Notes under the pieces: model-generated
What the model saw: only the letters and a program-made list of their open reading frames with translations
What the model was told of the DNA's origin: nothing
The model's database searches: none
Shown here: positions 25,201-33,399 of the stretch, piece by piece
How the letters are laid out: each line of letters begins with the position of its first letter
Numbering within the stretch: the stretch's first letter is position 1
Position numbers and translations under genes: made by a program
From: Cellulosimicrobium sp. ES-005
GTDB lineage: Bacteria > Actinomycetota > Actinomycetes > Actinomycetales > Cellulomonadaceae
DNA length: 64,000 bases
Assembly (NCBI RefSeq): GCF_040448685.1
Contig: NZ_CP159290.1
Span: forward strand, 248,001-312,000
Direction of reading: 5' to 3'

Positions 25201-26393
25201 CGGGGGTCCGGGTTCTTGTTCGGCGGCCGACGGCGAGCCGTGAGCACCGCGTGGACGGTGAGCCCGGCGAGGATCGCCCAGAACGCGGCGGCGATGCCGG
25301 CGACGACGACGCCGCTCGCCGCGACGAGGAACGTCACGACGGCCGCCTCGCGACCGCGCGGCTCGGCGACGGCGCCCGCGACGGCCGCGCCGAGCGTCGC
25401 GACGAGCGCGAGCCCCGCCGCAGCCTCGACGAGGCCCGCGGGCGCGGCGGCGACGAGCGCGGCGAGGCCGGCGGAACCGACGGCGAGCACGAGGTACGCC
25501 CACCCGGCGGTGTGGGCGGCGAGCCAGCGGCGCCGGGGGTCGGGGTGCGCCTCGGGCCCCGCGGCGAGCGCGGCGGAGATCGCCGCGAGGTTGATCGTGT
25601 GGCCGCCCGCCGTCGCCCCGGCGAGGGTCGCGAGCCCGGTGACGGTCATCGTCTCGCGCCACGGCACGCGATAGCCGAACGACGCCATGACGGCGACACC
25701 CGGCACGTTCTGCGACGCCATCGTCACGACGTAGAGCGGGACCGCGAGCCCGACCACCGCCTGCCACGAGAGCGTGGGCGCCGTGAGGTCGAGGCGCGGG
25801 ACGGCGTCGGACCACGTGAGCGTGCCGCCGTGCACGGCCTCGTACCCGACGATCGCGAGCGTCACCGCGAGCGCTGCGGGCGCCGCCCAGCGCGGCGCGA
25901 CCCGCAGCAGGACGAGCCACGTGACGATCACCGGCGCGACGAGCAGCGGTGTCGCGACGACCGCGCGCACGGGAGCGAGGCACAGCGTGAGGAGCACGCC
26001 GGCGAGCATCGCCTGGGCGATCGGGGTCGGGATGGCGGCGACGAGGTCGCCCAGTCGCGGCCAGAGCGCGGTGAGCAGCACGAGCCCGCCGACGACGCAG
26101 AAGGCCCCGACCGCGGCGGGCCACCCGCCCGCGACGGCGCCCGTGCTCACGAGCAGCGCGGCGCCGGGCGTGGACCACGCGAGCGTGAGGGGGGTGCGGT
26201 GCCGGGTGGTCAGCCAGAGGATCCCGACGGCCTGCGTGACGCACAGGGCGAGGAGCCCCGAGGCCGCCTGGTCGGGGGTCGCGCCGACGGCGCGCAGCCC
26301 GGCGAGCACGACGGCGAACGAGCTCGTGAAGCCGACGAGCGCGGTCACGAGGCCGGCGAGGACGGGGCGCAGGCGGTCCGGGGCGGGGTCCAT
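25173..26393 (-). CDS. BenE-family benzoate/proton symporter
   Basis: 406 residues, about 12 helices. BenE pattern: AVVLAGLRAVGATPDQAASG, TLAWSTPGAALLV, TMASQNVPGVAVMASFGYRV, and GGHTINLAAISAALAAGPEA. It is expected to import benzoate or a similar aromatic acid with protons across the plasma membrane. The ATG at 26393 has AGGAGCAGC just upstream. An alternative ATG at 26432 would fall inside the candidate operator. Divergent from an XRE-cupin regulator, the usual partner of BenE. The stop codon is embedded in a family 2 repeat. Confidence 0.9.
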   Translation of the reverse strand: MDPAPDRLRPVLAGLVTALVGFTSSFAVVLAGLRAVGATPDQAASGLLALCVTQAVGILWLTTRHRTPLTLAWSTPGAALLVSTGAVAGGWPAAVGAFCVVGGLVLLTALWPRLGDLVAAIPTPIAQAMLAGVLLTLCLAPVRAVVATPLLVAPVIVTWLVLLRVAPRWAAPAALAVTLAIVGYEAVHGGTLTWSDAVPRLDLTAPTLSWQAVVGLAVPLYVVTMASQNVPGVAVMASFGYRVPWRETMTVTGLATLAGATAGGHTINLAAISAALAAGPEAHPDPRRRWLAAHTAGWAYLVLAVGSAGLAALVAAAPAGLVEAAAGLALVATLGAAVAGAVAEPRGREAAVVTFLVAASGVVVAGIAAAFWAILAGLTVHAVLTARRRPPNKNPDPREVEHPVAR

Positions 26394-26419
26394 GCTGCTC
26401 CTGGCGGACGGCGGAGGAA

Positions 26420-26438
26420 GCGTTCTGTTCATGGAACG
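26420..26438. promoter_or_regulatory. Candidate operator between BenE and XRE-cupin genes
   Basis: The sequence GCGTTCTGTTCATGGAACG contains GTTC...GAAC half-sites about 8 bp apart in inverted orientation. It sits between the divergent starts, where the XRE-cupin protein would be expected to bind. Confidence 0.45.
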
Positions 26439-26481
26439 GTAGCAGAGGCCTCGCGACACGCGCGCCGGTAGGCTGCGGCCC

Positions 26482-27102
26482 GTGAGCGACGGGGCGGGGC
26501 GCGCGGAAGGTCAGCCGGACGAGGACACCGGGGGAGCGCCTGGGCGCCCGCCGGAACGGGCCGGGGACGGGACGCTCGCGGCGGTCGCCGCGCAGCTCCG
26601 TGCGCTGCGTGCGGAGCGAGGCCTCTCCCTCTCGGCGCTCGCCGCCGCGGCGGGCATCGGCAAGGGCTCGCTCTCCGAGATCGAGCACGGCGCGCGCAAC
26701 CCGACGCTCGCGACCCTCTACGCGCTGGCCGGGGCGCTCGGCGTCCCGCTCGCGACGCTCCTCGCCGAGCGGGCGGGCACGGAGGTGTCGTCCGAGGGCG
26801 TCACCGCGCGCCTGCTCGATGCGCACCACCTGCCCGGCGGCACGGCCGTCGAGATCTACCACCTGCACCTCGAGGCCCACGCGGACCGGACCTCGCCGCC
26901 CCACGGGCCGGGCGTCGTCGAGCACCTGCTCATCACGCGCGGTCGCCTGCGTGCCGGGCGCCACGGGGCGGAGGCGGTCGTCGAGGAGGGCGACGAGCTG
27001 CGCTGGGTGTCGGACGCCGACCACTCCTACCGGGCGCTCGACGGCGCCCCGGTCGACGCGGTGCTCGTCATCCGGACGCCGCCCCGCGGCGGCGCCGGGT
27101 AG
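26482..27102 (+). CDS. XRE-family regulator with C-terminal cupin
   Basis: 206 residues. A helix-turn-helix at about residues 35-90 (LRALRAERGLSLSALAAAAG, KGSLSEIEHGARNPTLATLY) is followed by a small cupin (residues about 110-200; PPHGPGVVEHLLITRGRL, VVEEGDELRW). Cupin-XRE regulators sense small molecules, here probably the transported aromatic acid. The GTG start is preceded 7 nt upstream by TAGGCT (26469-26474), giving a leaderless transcript divergent from benE. Confidence 0.9.
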   Translation: MSDGAGRAEGQPDEDTGGAPGRPPERAGDGTLAAVAAQLRALRAERGLSLSALAAAAGIGKGSLSEIEHGARNPTLATLYALAGALGVPLATLLAERAGTEVSSEGVTARLLDAHHLPGGTAVEIYHLHLEAHADRTSPPHGPGVVEHLLITRGRLRAGRHGAEAVVEEGDELRWVSDADHSYRALDGAPVDAVLVIRTPPRGGAG

Positions 27103-27123
27103 TCGTCGGCGGAGTCCGCCGGG

Positions 27124-28422
27124 CTAGTACGCGCCCTGGCCGGGCACCCACGCGTCGGTCGTGAAGCCGGACGGCGCGCCCGGGGACCACGGTGCGGGCG
27201 GCGGCTGAGGCGTCCGCACGAGGAACGCCTGGCGCGCCGTGAGCATGAGCTGCAGCAGCGCGCGGCGCTGCCCCTCGACGCGCCACGCCTCGACCGCACC
27301 GCGCGCGACGCGGTCGTGGAGCAGCGCGAGCTCGGTCGCCGCCTGCTGGTAGTCCCGCATGGCGTGCGCGGCGCCGGCACCACCCGTGCGACGCGCCCAG
27401 TCACGTGCCTGGCGGCGCGCGGCGAGCGTCGAGAGCATCGTGAGGTCCGCGGGCGTGACCAGCCCGGTCGGGACGTACGGCACGAGCTGGCGCTGGATCG
27501 TCGCGACCGTGCGGCGCCGGTCCCGCACGAGCAGGACGATCAGCGTGACCAGCACCCCGAGCCCGGCGAGGTAGGCGACCCCGAGCGCGAGCGTGCCGAA
27601 CCCCGTCGAGGCGTTCCACAGCATGTGGAGCGCGACGGCCGCCGCCAGACCGCCGATCGGCGCGAGGACCCGGCGCGGGCCGGGCGGGCTCGTGGCCGCG
27701 CTCGCGACGCCGAGGCCCGTGAGCGCCGTGCACAGCGGGTGCAGCAGGGGAGTGACGAGCGCGCGGAGCACGAACGTCGGGCCGAGCGTGCCGTCCTGCG
27801 CCGCCATGATGAAGTACGTGACGTTCTCGACCGCCGCGAACCCGAGCGCGACCATCGCGGCGTAGATGACGCCGTCGGTCCAGCCGTCGATCTCGTGCCG
27901 GCGGAACCACAGCATCCCGAACAGCACCGCGCCCTTGAGGATCTCCTCGACGAACGGCGCCCCGAACGACGCGACGACGTACCAGCCGACCTCCTCGCCG
28001 AACAGCGGCGCGGTGAGGAGCTCCAGGCCGAGCGTGTTGAGGATCCCCGCGACGAGCGTCGCGATCCCGGCGCCCCACAGGAACGCCACGACGAGCGCGC
28101 TCGGCGGCTCCGGCTCGAGGCGGTCGAGCGCGAGCACGACCGGCACCCAGATGCCGAGCGGCACGAGCGCCAGCAGCAGGCCGACGGTGAACGTCCCGAC
28201 CCCGGACAGCGCCGCGAGCACCAGGCCGACCAGCAGGCACAGGCTCGCGACCGCGATCGTCACGATCACGCCCACGCGAGCCCGGCCCGGCGGCCGGCCC
28301 TCGAGCACGGCGCGCGGGTCGAGCGGCCCCACGGCGCCCGCGGGCCCCTGCGGGTGCGGGTGCACCGGCGTCGGCTGCGGGTGCGGCGGGGGGACGGCGG
28401 GGCCGTGCGGCGGGAAGGTCAC
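27124..28422 (-). CDS. PrsW-family intramembrane metalloprotease
   Basis: 432 residues. A Pro/His-rich cytosolic N-terminus of about 55 residues precedes eight or so helices with the PrsW catalytic motifs: EE-x-x-K in FVEEILKGA, EN in GFAAVENVTYF and H in HPLCTALTGLG plus HMLWNAS. In Bacillus, PrsW makes site-1 cuts in the anti-sigma factor RsiW. Here no cognate pair is adjacent, although the window holds a membrane-tethered sigma factor at 59062. The GTG at 28422 is chosen because TAGCCT is 8 nt upstream (28431-28436). A cytosolic helical tail of about 120 residues follows. Confidence 0.87.
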   Translation of the reverse strand: MTFPPHGPAVPPPHPQPTPVHPHPQGPAGAVGPLDPRAVLEGRPPGRARVGVIVTIAVASLCLLVGLVLAALSGVGTFTVGLLLALVPLGIWVPVVLALDRLEPEPPSALVVAFLWGAGIATLVAGILNTLGLELLTAPLFGEEVGWYVVASFGAPFVEEILKGAVLFGMLWFRRHEIDGWTDGVIYAAMVALGFAAVENVTYFIMAAQDGTLGPTFVLRALVTPLLHPLCTALTGLGVASAATSPPGPRRVLAPIGGLAAAVALHMLWNASTGFGTLALGVAYLAGLGVLVTLIVLLVRDRRRTVATIQRQLVPYVPTGLVTPADLTMLSTLAARRQARDWARRTGGAGAAHAMRDYQQAATELALLHDRVARGAVEAWRVEGQRRALLQLMLTARQAFLVRTPQPPPAPWSPGAPSGFTTDAWVPGQGAY

Positions 28423-28479
28423 GGTCGGCAAGGCTACGCACCCGACCGCCGCGACGGAAGGACGTCCACGGGCCGCGGC

Positions 28480-28560
28480 GCCGAACCCGGGGCCGTGGGT
28501 GCCCCGCGGCGTCGAACCCGGGACGTCCCCGGGTTCGACGCCGGCGACCCCGGGTTTGGC
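28480..28560. repeat. GTCGAACCCGGG palindromic element (family 4)
   Basis: Two direct units (GCCGAACCCGGG at 28480, GTCGAACCCGGG at 28511) and two inverted (CCCGGGTTCGAC at 28528, CCCCGGGTTTGGC at 28548). It begins 58 bp before the PrsW start and ends 6 bp from the stop of the hexapeptide protein, so it probably terminates that minus-strand gene. Same 2+2 plan as families 2 and 3 but a different unit sequence. Confidence 0.8.
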
Positions 28561-28565
28561 GGTGC

Positions 28566-28985
28566 TCAGGCGGCGACGTCGTACCCCGAGCGGACGCCGC
28601 CCCGGCGGCGCACGGTCGCGTCGTCGGGGACGATCTCGTCCGGCGGGACGACGGCGCCCGGCTCCACGAGCACGCGGCGCCCGACGCGCGCGCCGCTGCC
28701 GACGCGGGCGCGGTCGCCGACCCGGGTCTCGGGGCAGAGGCGCACGTTGTCGCCGATGCGGACGTCCCGGCCGAGGGTGACGTCGCGGTCGATCCAGCTT
28801 CCCTCGCCGAGCTGCGAGCCGTACCCGACGACGGCTCCCTTCTCGACGTACGTGCCCGACCCGACGGGGACGGACTCGGGGACGCGGGCGTGCGGCGACA
28901 CGAGGCCGCCGCCGGTGTGGCGCTCGTAGTGCATGATCTCGCCGTAGTCGTTCTCTACCTGGACACGGCGTGCGAGGCGGGCCAT
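28566..28985 (-). CDS. Left-handed beta-helix (hexapeptide-repeat) protein
   Basis: 139 residues. Residues about 45-110 are a run of [LIV]-G-x(4) repeats (VPVGSGTYVEKGAVVGYGSQ, GRDVRIGDNVRLCPETRVGD), the hexapeptide fold of acyl- and acetyltransferases. The N-terminal segment VQVENDYGEIMHYERH is not typical of a known transferase, and no catalytic His is obvious. It is short for an enzyme, so a structural or small-molecule acylating role is open. Upstream lies the repeat and IS cluster. Confidence 0.75.
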   Translation of the reverse strand: MARLARRVQVENDYGEIMHYERHTGGGLVSPHARVPESVPVGSGTYVEKGAVVGYGSQLGEGSWIDRDVTLGRDVRIGDNVRLCPETRVGDRARVGSGARVGRRVLVEPGAVVPPDEIVPDDATVRRRGGVRSGYDVAA

Positions 28986-29063
28986 GTGACCTCCTCAGGG
29001 TCTGTCGGCGGTGTTCTGCTGACATAACGTCGGAGCGGTGCCCAGGATTCCAGCCCCCCGCGG

Positions 29064-29116
29064 CGAGGTAGAGCCCTGGTCGCGCGAGGTAGAGCCCCGG
29101 TCTGCCGAGGTAGAGC
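29064..29116. repeat. Three CGAGGTAGAGC units with exact 21-bp period (family 2, copy F left)
   Basis: Units start at 29064, 29085 and 29106. The inverted counterparts start at 30733, 30754 and 30775, again every 21 bp. Together they would form long near-complementary arms of about 56 nt if the intervening 1.6 kb were absent. Confidence 0.9.
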
Positions 29117-29156
29117 CGTGGTTCTTGTGTTCGACGGCGTGTGGTTGCCCTGGGTG

Positions 29157-29254
29157 GGCGGGGTGGGTGGTGGTGCCGCGTCTACCATCCGCCGCTCGTT
29201 CCTCGCGGCTCCCGCCAGGCCCGACCACGACGCGGCACCACCACACACCCCGCC
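29157..29254. repeat. 26-bp inverted repeats around a 46-bp spacer
   Basis: Arms 29157-29182 and 29229-29254 are complementary with one mismatch (GGCGGGGTGGGTGGTGGTGC and its complement). The unit sits inside the family 2 cluster and looks like a small MITE-like or structured RNA element. No coding potential seen. Confidence 0.7.
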
Positions 29255-29370
29255 CTACGCCGTCTCACCCAGGTCCTCGCTCGCCCGGGCGACCGCACGC
29301 CTCGTGGCTAGGGATCTCTTTCGGCCCACCAGGGCTCTACCTCGCCCAACCACGGATCCTTCTATGTTCG

Positions 29371-30436
29371 TCAAGCTGGGGTGGTGGCGGGTTCGGTGGT
29401 GTTGAGGGTCCTGTAGATCTGGCGGGCGAGATAGCGCTTGAGGCAGCGTCGGATCTCTCGGGTGGTGCGTCCTTGGGCTCGTCGTCGTTCGATGTAGGCG
29501 CGGGTTTCGGGGTCGTGGGTCATGCGGGTCAGGACGGCGATGTGCAGGGCTTTGTTCAGGCGGCGGTCGCCGCCGCGGTTGAGTCGGTGACGGATGGTGT
29601 TGCCCGAGGACGCGGGGATGGGGTTCACCCCGGCCAGGGCGGCGAAGGCTGCTTCGGAGCGGACCCGGCCGGGGTGGGACCAGGCGGTCAGGGCGATCGC
29701 GGCGGTGACGGGGCCGATGCCGATCTTGGTCAGCAGCGGTGCGGCCTGGCTGGCTTGGACGAGCTCGGTCAAGCGGGCCTGGTTGGCGGCGATCTGTTCG
29801 TCGAGCTCGTTCACGCGCTTGGCCAGGCGGACGGCTTCGGTGCGGGCGGTCGCGGTGGCGAGGTCTTCCTCGCGCGGGCGCCAGCGCGCGACTGCGGCGA
29901 TCTGGGTGCGGGTCAGTGGCTTGCGGGCGTCGGGGCCGAGGTCGACCACGCGGGCCAGGGCGGTCAGTGCGTTGATGGTGGCGGTGCGTTCGCCTGTCAT
30001 GTGGTCGCGGGCGGTGACCAGGACGCGTAGGGCGGCTCGGATGCCGTCGCCCCGGCGAGGACGGCGCAGCTGGTCGGTATCCAGCGCCAGGACGGCGGCA
30101 CCGATGCGGGCAGCGTCCAACGGGTCGGACTTGCCGATCCCGTGGTGGGCGCGCGCGTCCATCCGCGCGGCCTCGACGACCTCGTAGCCCCCGTTCGACG
30201 GCGCCGGTCAGGCCCGCACCATAGGACGCGACGCCCTCGATCACCCACAACACGGCGAGATCACCACCGGTGCGGCGCGCGACCCACGCGATCGCCCGGG
30301 CCAGGCCCGCGCTCGTGGTCGGGAACTCTCGGGTATCGATGACCTCACCAGTGCCGGTCAGGATCGCTAGGACGTGGTTGCGGGCATGGGTGTCCACACC
30401 CACGACGAACGGGTGCGCATGCGCGACGATGGTCAT
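29371..30436 (-). pseudogene. IS110-family transposase, frameshifted
   Basis: The N-terminal DEDD part (MTIVAHAHPFVVGVDTHARN, WVIEGVASYGAGLTGAVER) reads in one frame to about 30206. The rest (MDARAHHGIGKSDPLDAARI onward, with the Transposase_20 domain TKIGIGPVTAAIALTAW and AGVNPIPASSG) reads in another frame to the TGA at 29371. Removing one G from a run of five at about 30201-30205 restores a single protein of about 354 residues. It is therefore either a recent inactivating insertion or a sequencing error in a homopolymer; programmed frameshifting is not typical of this family. Confidence 0.85.
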
Positions 30437-30650
30437 GGTGGCTCGGGTCCTTCCTACTCCAGGGACGACGGTCCGGCCGCTGGCGGCCGGCGCCGGCCTG
30501 GGTAGGAGTCACTTCGGGACAACACTGTGACGAGTCACGCCCCACCGGGGCGGACACCCTTCTGATCAGGACACCGAGGTGGGCCAGAACAGCGCCGGCC
30601 GCCCACCCCAGCCGGACAGATCCGTAGCAGGGCACCCCCAACAGGGCCGG
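30437..30650 (-). ncRNA. Candidate bridge RNA region of the IS110-type element
   Basis: About 210 nt of non-coding DNA lies upstream of the transposase start, where IS110-group elements encode the bridge RNA that specifies donor and target. I infer the RNA from position only; I did not resolve its loops. A GAGGTAGAGC unit (minus strand) marks the outer edge and could be target-derived. Confidence 0.3.
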
Positions 30651-30837
30651 CTCTACCTCGAGTCACGACCACGGCGAGCAGCCGACGCCATCCTCACCAG
30701 CCGATCCCAGACCAGCCACCGCAAGACTCACAGCTCTACCTCGCGTGGCCTCGGCTCTACCTCGGGTGACCAGGGCTCTGCCTCGGCGGACCGCCTTTCT
30801 CTCGCGTGCGACCGGGGTTCGCTCGCGGGCGGTGGGG
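30650..30837. other. Intergenic repeat region right of the IS110-type element
   Basis: No gene seen. It contains one isolated GCTCTACCTCG unit (30650-30660) and the three-unit array listed separately, and ends at the stop codon of the LacI-type regulator, whose transcript the array probably terminates. Confidence 0.6.
30733..30785. repeat. Three GCTCTACCTCG units with 21-bp period (family 2, copy F right)
   Basis: Units start at 30733, 30754 and 30775 (the last with one mismatch, GCTCTGCCTCG). They are the inverted complement of the array at 29064-29116. The array lies 52 bp beyond the stop of the LacI-type gene. Confidence 0.88.
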
Positions 30838-31839
30838 TCAGAGGGCCCGGGTGGTGCCGCGGACGACGAGGGTCGTGGGGAGGCGGAGGTGGGGCTCGCG
30901 GGGGTTGCCCTCGACGAGGTCGACGATGAGGCGCAGGGCCTCGGCGCCCATGCGGTGGATCGGCTGGTCGACGGTCGTCAGGGGCGGGGTGGTGAGGGCC
31001 GACTCGGGGACGTTGTCGAACCCGACGACGGACACGTCGTCGGGCACGCGCAGGCCGAGCTCGGCGGCGACCTCCATGGTGCGGATGGCGGACAGGTCGT
31101 TCGCGGCGAAGATCGCCGTGGGCCGGTCGGGGAGGGAGAGGAGCTCGTGCGCGGGGGAGTCCGCGAGGTCGGGGCGGTAGCCACCGACGCGGACGAGGTC
31201 GGGGTCGAAGGGGATGCCGGCGTCGGCGAGCGCGTCGCGGTACCCCTGCTCGCGCAGGCGCGCGGACTCGAGGTCGGGGCGGCCGGCGAGGAAGCCGATG
31301 CGGCGGTGGCCGAGGGAGAGCAGGTGCTCGGTCGCGGCGCGCGCGCCGGCGAGGTTGTCGGAGTCGACGGTCGGCGGGCCCGACGGGCCGCGGTGCGGAT
31401 CGACGGCGACGACCGGGATGGAGTTGCCGGGCGCGACGACGGTCGGCGTGACGAGGATGGCGCCGTCGATCAGCGTGCCGCCGAGCCGCGAGAGGTAGCG
31501 CTGCTCCCAGCCCACGCGGTCGTCGCGGCGTAGCCCGCCGGAGTAGGCGAGGAGCTCGTAGCCGGTGCCGTCGACCGCGTCCGAGATGCCCTTGAGCAGC
31601 TCGGTCGAGAACGGCTCGAACTCGGCGACCAGGATGCCGATGACGTTGGTGCGACGGCTGCGCAGGCTGCGCGCGACGATGGACGACTCGTACCCGAGCT
31701 GGTCGATGATCTCCTGGACGTGCCGGGAGGTCTCCAGGGCGACGCCGTAGCGACCGTTGATCACCTTGGAGACGGTCGCGACGGAGACGCCGGCGGTGCG
31801 CGCGACATCGCCGATCGTGACTCTTCCCGTGGAGCGCAT
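30838..31839 (-). CDS. LacI-family transcriptional regulator
   Basis: 333 residues. The N-terminal HTH and hinge helix are typical (VTIGDVARTAGVSVATVSKV, YESSIVARSLRSRRTNVIG), followed by a periplasmic-binding-protein-like sensor domain ending DVSVVGFDNVPES...TTVDQPIHRMG. It is divergent from the sugar ABC importer and should repress it through the CGTTATCGATAACG palindrome. TACTGT 6 nt before the ATG (31846-31851, minus strand) suggests a leaderless message. Confidence 0.93.
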   Translation of the reverse strand: MRSTGRVTIGDVARTAGVSVATVSKVINGRYGVALETSRHVQEIIDQLGYESSIVARSLRSRRTNVIGILVAEFEPFSTELLKGISDAVDGTGYELLAYSGGLRRDDRVGWEQRYLSRLGGTLIDGAILVTPTVVAPGNSIPVVAVDPHRGPSGPPTVDSDNLAGARAATEHLLSLGHRRIGFLAGRPDLESARLREQGYRDALADAGIPFDPDLVRVGGYRPDLADSPAHELLSLPDRPTAIFAANDLSAIRTMEVAAELGLRVPDDVSVVGFDNVPESALTTPPLTTVDQPIHRMGAEALRLIVDLVEGNPREPHLRLPTTLVVRGTTRAL

Positions 31840-31977
31840 GGGGAGACAGTAGCCCGTGATGCGACGCCTCGGCGGCGCCCCGCCGGGCGCGCGGCCCGGA
31901 CCGCCGACGCGTCGTGGGCCGCGCCCGCACTCCCGCGGCCGCGCGGGTCGATCGTGCCCGCCACATCGTGTGTAAAA

Positions 31978-32022
31978 CGTTATCGATAACGATTGACAGG
32001 CTGGCCCTGCGTTTGCGAGAGT
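31978..32022 (+). promoter_or_regulatory. LacI-type operator and promoter of the xylo-oligosaccharide operon
   Basis: The perfect 14-bp palindrome CGTTATCGATAACG (31978-31991) abuts TTGACA (31993-31998), followed after 18 bp by GAGAGT (32017-32022). A repressor on the palindrome would cover the -35 box. The AT-rich palindrome is conspicuous in this GC-rich DNA and has the central CG expected of LacI-family sites. Confidence 0.75.
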
Positions 32023-32104
32023 CGCTCTGGCGGCCCCGACGCGGGGGCGGCCCGGCGCGCTCGACGGAGCGCGCGCCCGTGCGGCTCGACGAAGAGGACG
32101 AATC

Positions 32105-33391
32105 ATGAGGTCTCGGAAGTTCCTGGCGGCATCGGCCGCGCTGGTGGCGAGTGCGATGGCGCTCTCGGCCTGTGGCGGCGGAGGGGGGTCCGGCACGGAG
32201 GACGGCGACGTCACCCTGACGTTCTGGCACAACTCCACGACCGGCCCCGGCATGGAGTACTGGAAGACCACGGCCGCGGCGTTCGAGGACGAGAACCCCG
32301 GCGTGACGATCAAGATCCAGGCCATCCAGAACGAGGACATGGACGGCAAGCTCCAGACCGCGCTGAACTCGGGTGACGCCCCCGACATCTTCATGGCGCG
32401 CGGCGGCGGCAAGCTCGCGGACGTCGTCGAGGCGGGTCAGGTCAAGGACCTGACCGACCTCATCGACCCGGCGGTCAAGGAGGCGGTCGGCGGGTCGCTG
32501 AGCGCGCTCTCGGTCGACGGCAAGGTCTACGGCATGCCGGTGTCGATCCTGCCCGGCGGCATGTTCTACAGCACCGAGCTCTTCGAGCAGGCCGGCATCA
32601 CCGAGACCCCCGGGACGATCGCCGACCTCGAGGCGGCGACCGAGCAGCTCAAGGCCGCCGGCATCGCGCCCATCGCGCTCGGCGCCAAGGACGCGTGGCC
32701 CGCCGCGCACTGGTACTACTTCTTCGCGCTCCGGTACTGCTCCCAGGACGCGATGAACGAGGCCGCCGAGACGCGGACCTTCGACGACCCGTGCTGGCTC
32801 GACGCCGGCAACGCGCTCGCGGACTTCGCGGCGACCGAGCCGTTCAACGAGGGCTTCCTCACCACGTCCGCGCAGCAGGGCGCCGGCTCGTCGGCCGGCC
32901 TGCTCGCGAACCACCAGGCGTCGATGGAGCTCATGGGCGCGTGGGACCCGGGCGTCATCGCGTCCCTCACGCCGGACGAGAAGCCGCTGCCCGACCTCCA
33001 GTGGTTCCCGTTCCCCGAGGTCGAGGGCGGTGACGGCGAGCCCGGCGCGATGATGGGCGGCGTCGACGGCTACTCGTGCTACGTGGACGCCCCGGACGCG
33101 TGCGCCGACTTCCTCAACTACGCCATGTCGAAGGAGTCGCAGGAGGCCTACGCCACCGCGTTCCAGACGCTGCCCGCGAGCAAGGAGGCGCAGGCCGCCG
33201 TCGTCGACCCGGCCCTCGTCTCGATCCTCGAGGCGTACAACGAGGCGCCGTACGTCTCCGTCTGGCTCGACACGCTCTACGGCCAGAACATCGGGAACGC
33301 GCTGAACACGGCCGTCGTCAACCTGCTCGCCGGCCAGGGCACTCCCGAGGACATCGTCACCGCCGTCAACGACGCGGCCGCCAAGGAGTAG
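32105..33391 (+). CDS. Sugar ABC transporter substrate-binding lipoprotein
   Basis: 428 residues. The signal peptide with lipobox ALSAC is followed by a Gly-rich spacer and a family 1 extracellular solute-binding fold (VTLTFWHNSTTGPGMEYWK, GDAPDIFMARGGGKLADVV, YGMPVSILPGGMFYSTELFE). It captures oligosaccharides outside the membrane for the two permeases that follow. The enzymes in the operon point to xylo- or arabinoxylo-oligosaccharides. No ATPase gene is in the operon; a shared MsiK-like ATPase elsewhere is likely. Confidence 0.93.
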   Translation: MRSRKFLAASAALVASAMALSACGGGGGSGTEDGDVTLTFWHNSTTGPGMEYWKTTAAAFEDENPGVTIKIQAIQNEDMDGKLQTALNSGDAPDIFMARGGGKLADVVEAGQVKDLTDLIDPAVKEAVGGSLSALSVDGKVYGMPVSILPGGMFYSTELFEQAGITETPGTIADLEAATEQLKAAGIAPIALGAKDAWPAAHWYYFFALRYCSQDAMNEAAETRTFDDPCWLDAGNALADFAATEPFNEGFLTTSAQQGAGSSAGLLANHQASMELMGAWDPGVIASLTPDEKPLPDLQWFPFPEVEGGDGEPGAMMGGVDGYSCYVDAPDACADFLNYAMSKESQEAYATAFQTLPASKEAQAAVVDPALVSILEAYNEAPYVSVWLDTLYGQNIGNALNTAVVNLLAGQGTPEDIVTAVNDAAAKE

Positions 33392-33399
33392 CACCTTCC

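Larger units (their letters stand above)
28986..29370. other. Intergenic repeat region left of the IS110-type element
   Basis: 385 bp with no credible gene. It holds three GAGGTAGAGC direct repeats (29064-29116), a 26-bp inverted repeat pair (29157-29254) and one inverted GCTCTACCTCG unit (29334-29344) at the probable element border. Confidence 0.7.
29345..30650 (-). mobile_element. IS110-family insertion element (boundaries approximate)
   Basis: Defined by an IS110-type transposase gene and flanked by GCTCTACCTCG units at 29334-29344 and 30650-30660, each followed a few bases later by ACCACGG. IS110 elements lack terminal inverted repeats, so exact ends cannot be fixed by eye. The element sits within the GAGGTAGA repeat cluster, agreeing with the known habit of IS110-type elements of entering repetitive palindromic sequences. 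Confidence 0.6.

Noticed and set aside
28511-28539. Possible tRNA T-arm (GGTTCGAC-like sequence)
   Set aside because: The sequence is the centre of a symmetrical GTCGAACCCGGG palindrome, with no acceptor stem, anticodon arm or CCA nearby.
29064-29116. Short CRISPR-like array (three 11-nt repeats every 21 bp)
   Set aside because: Repeats and spacers are far too short, the spacers resemble each other, and inverted copies exist at 30733-30785. It is part of a palindromic intergenic family; no cas genes are present.
31840-32104. Small gene between LacI and the binding protein
   Set aside because: No start with ribosome-binding site and protein-like composition; the interval is explained by the divergent promoter, operator and leader.
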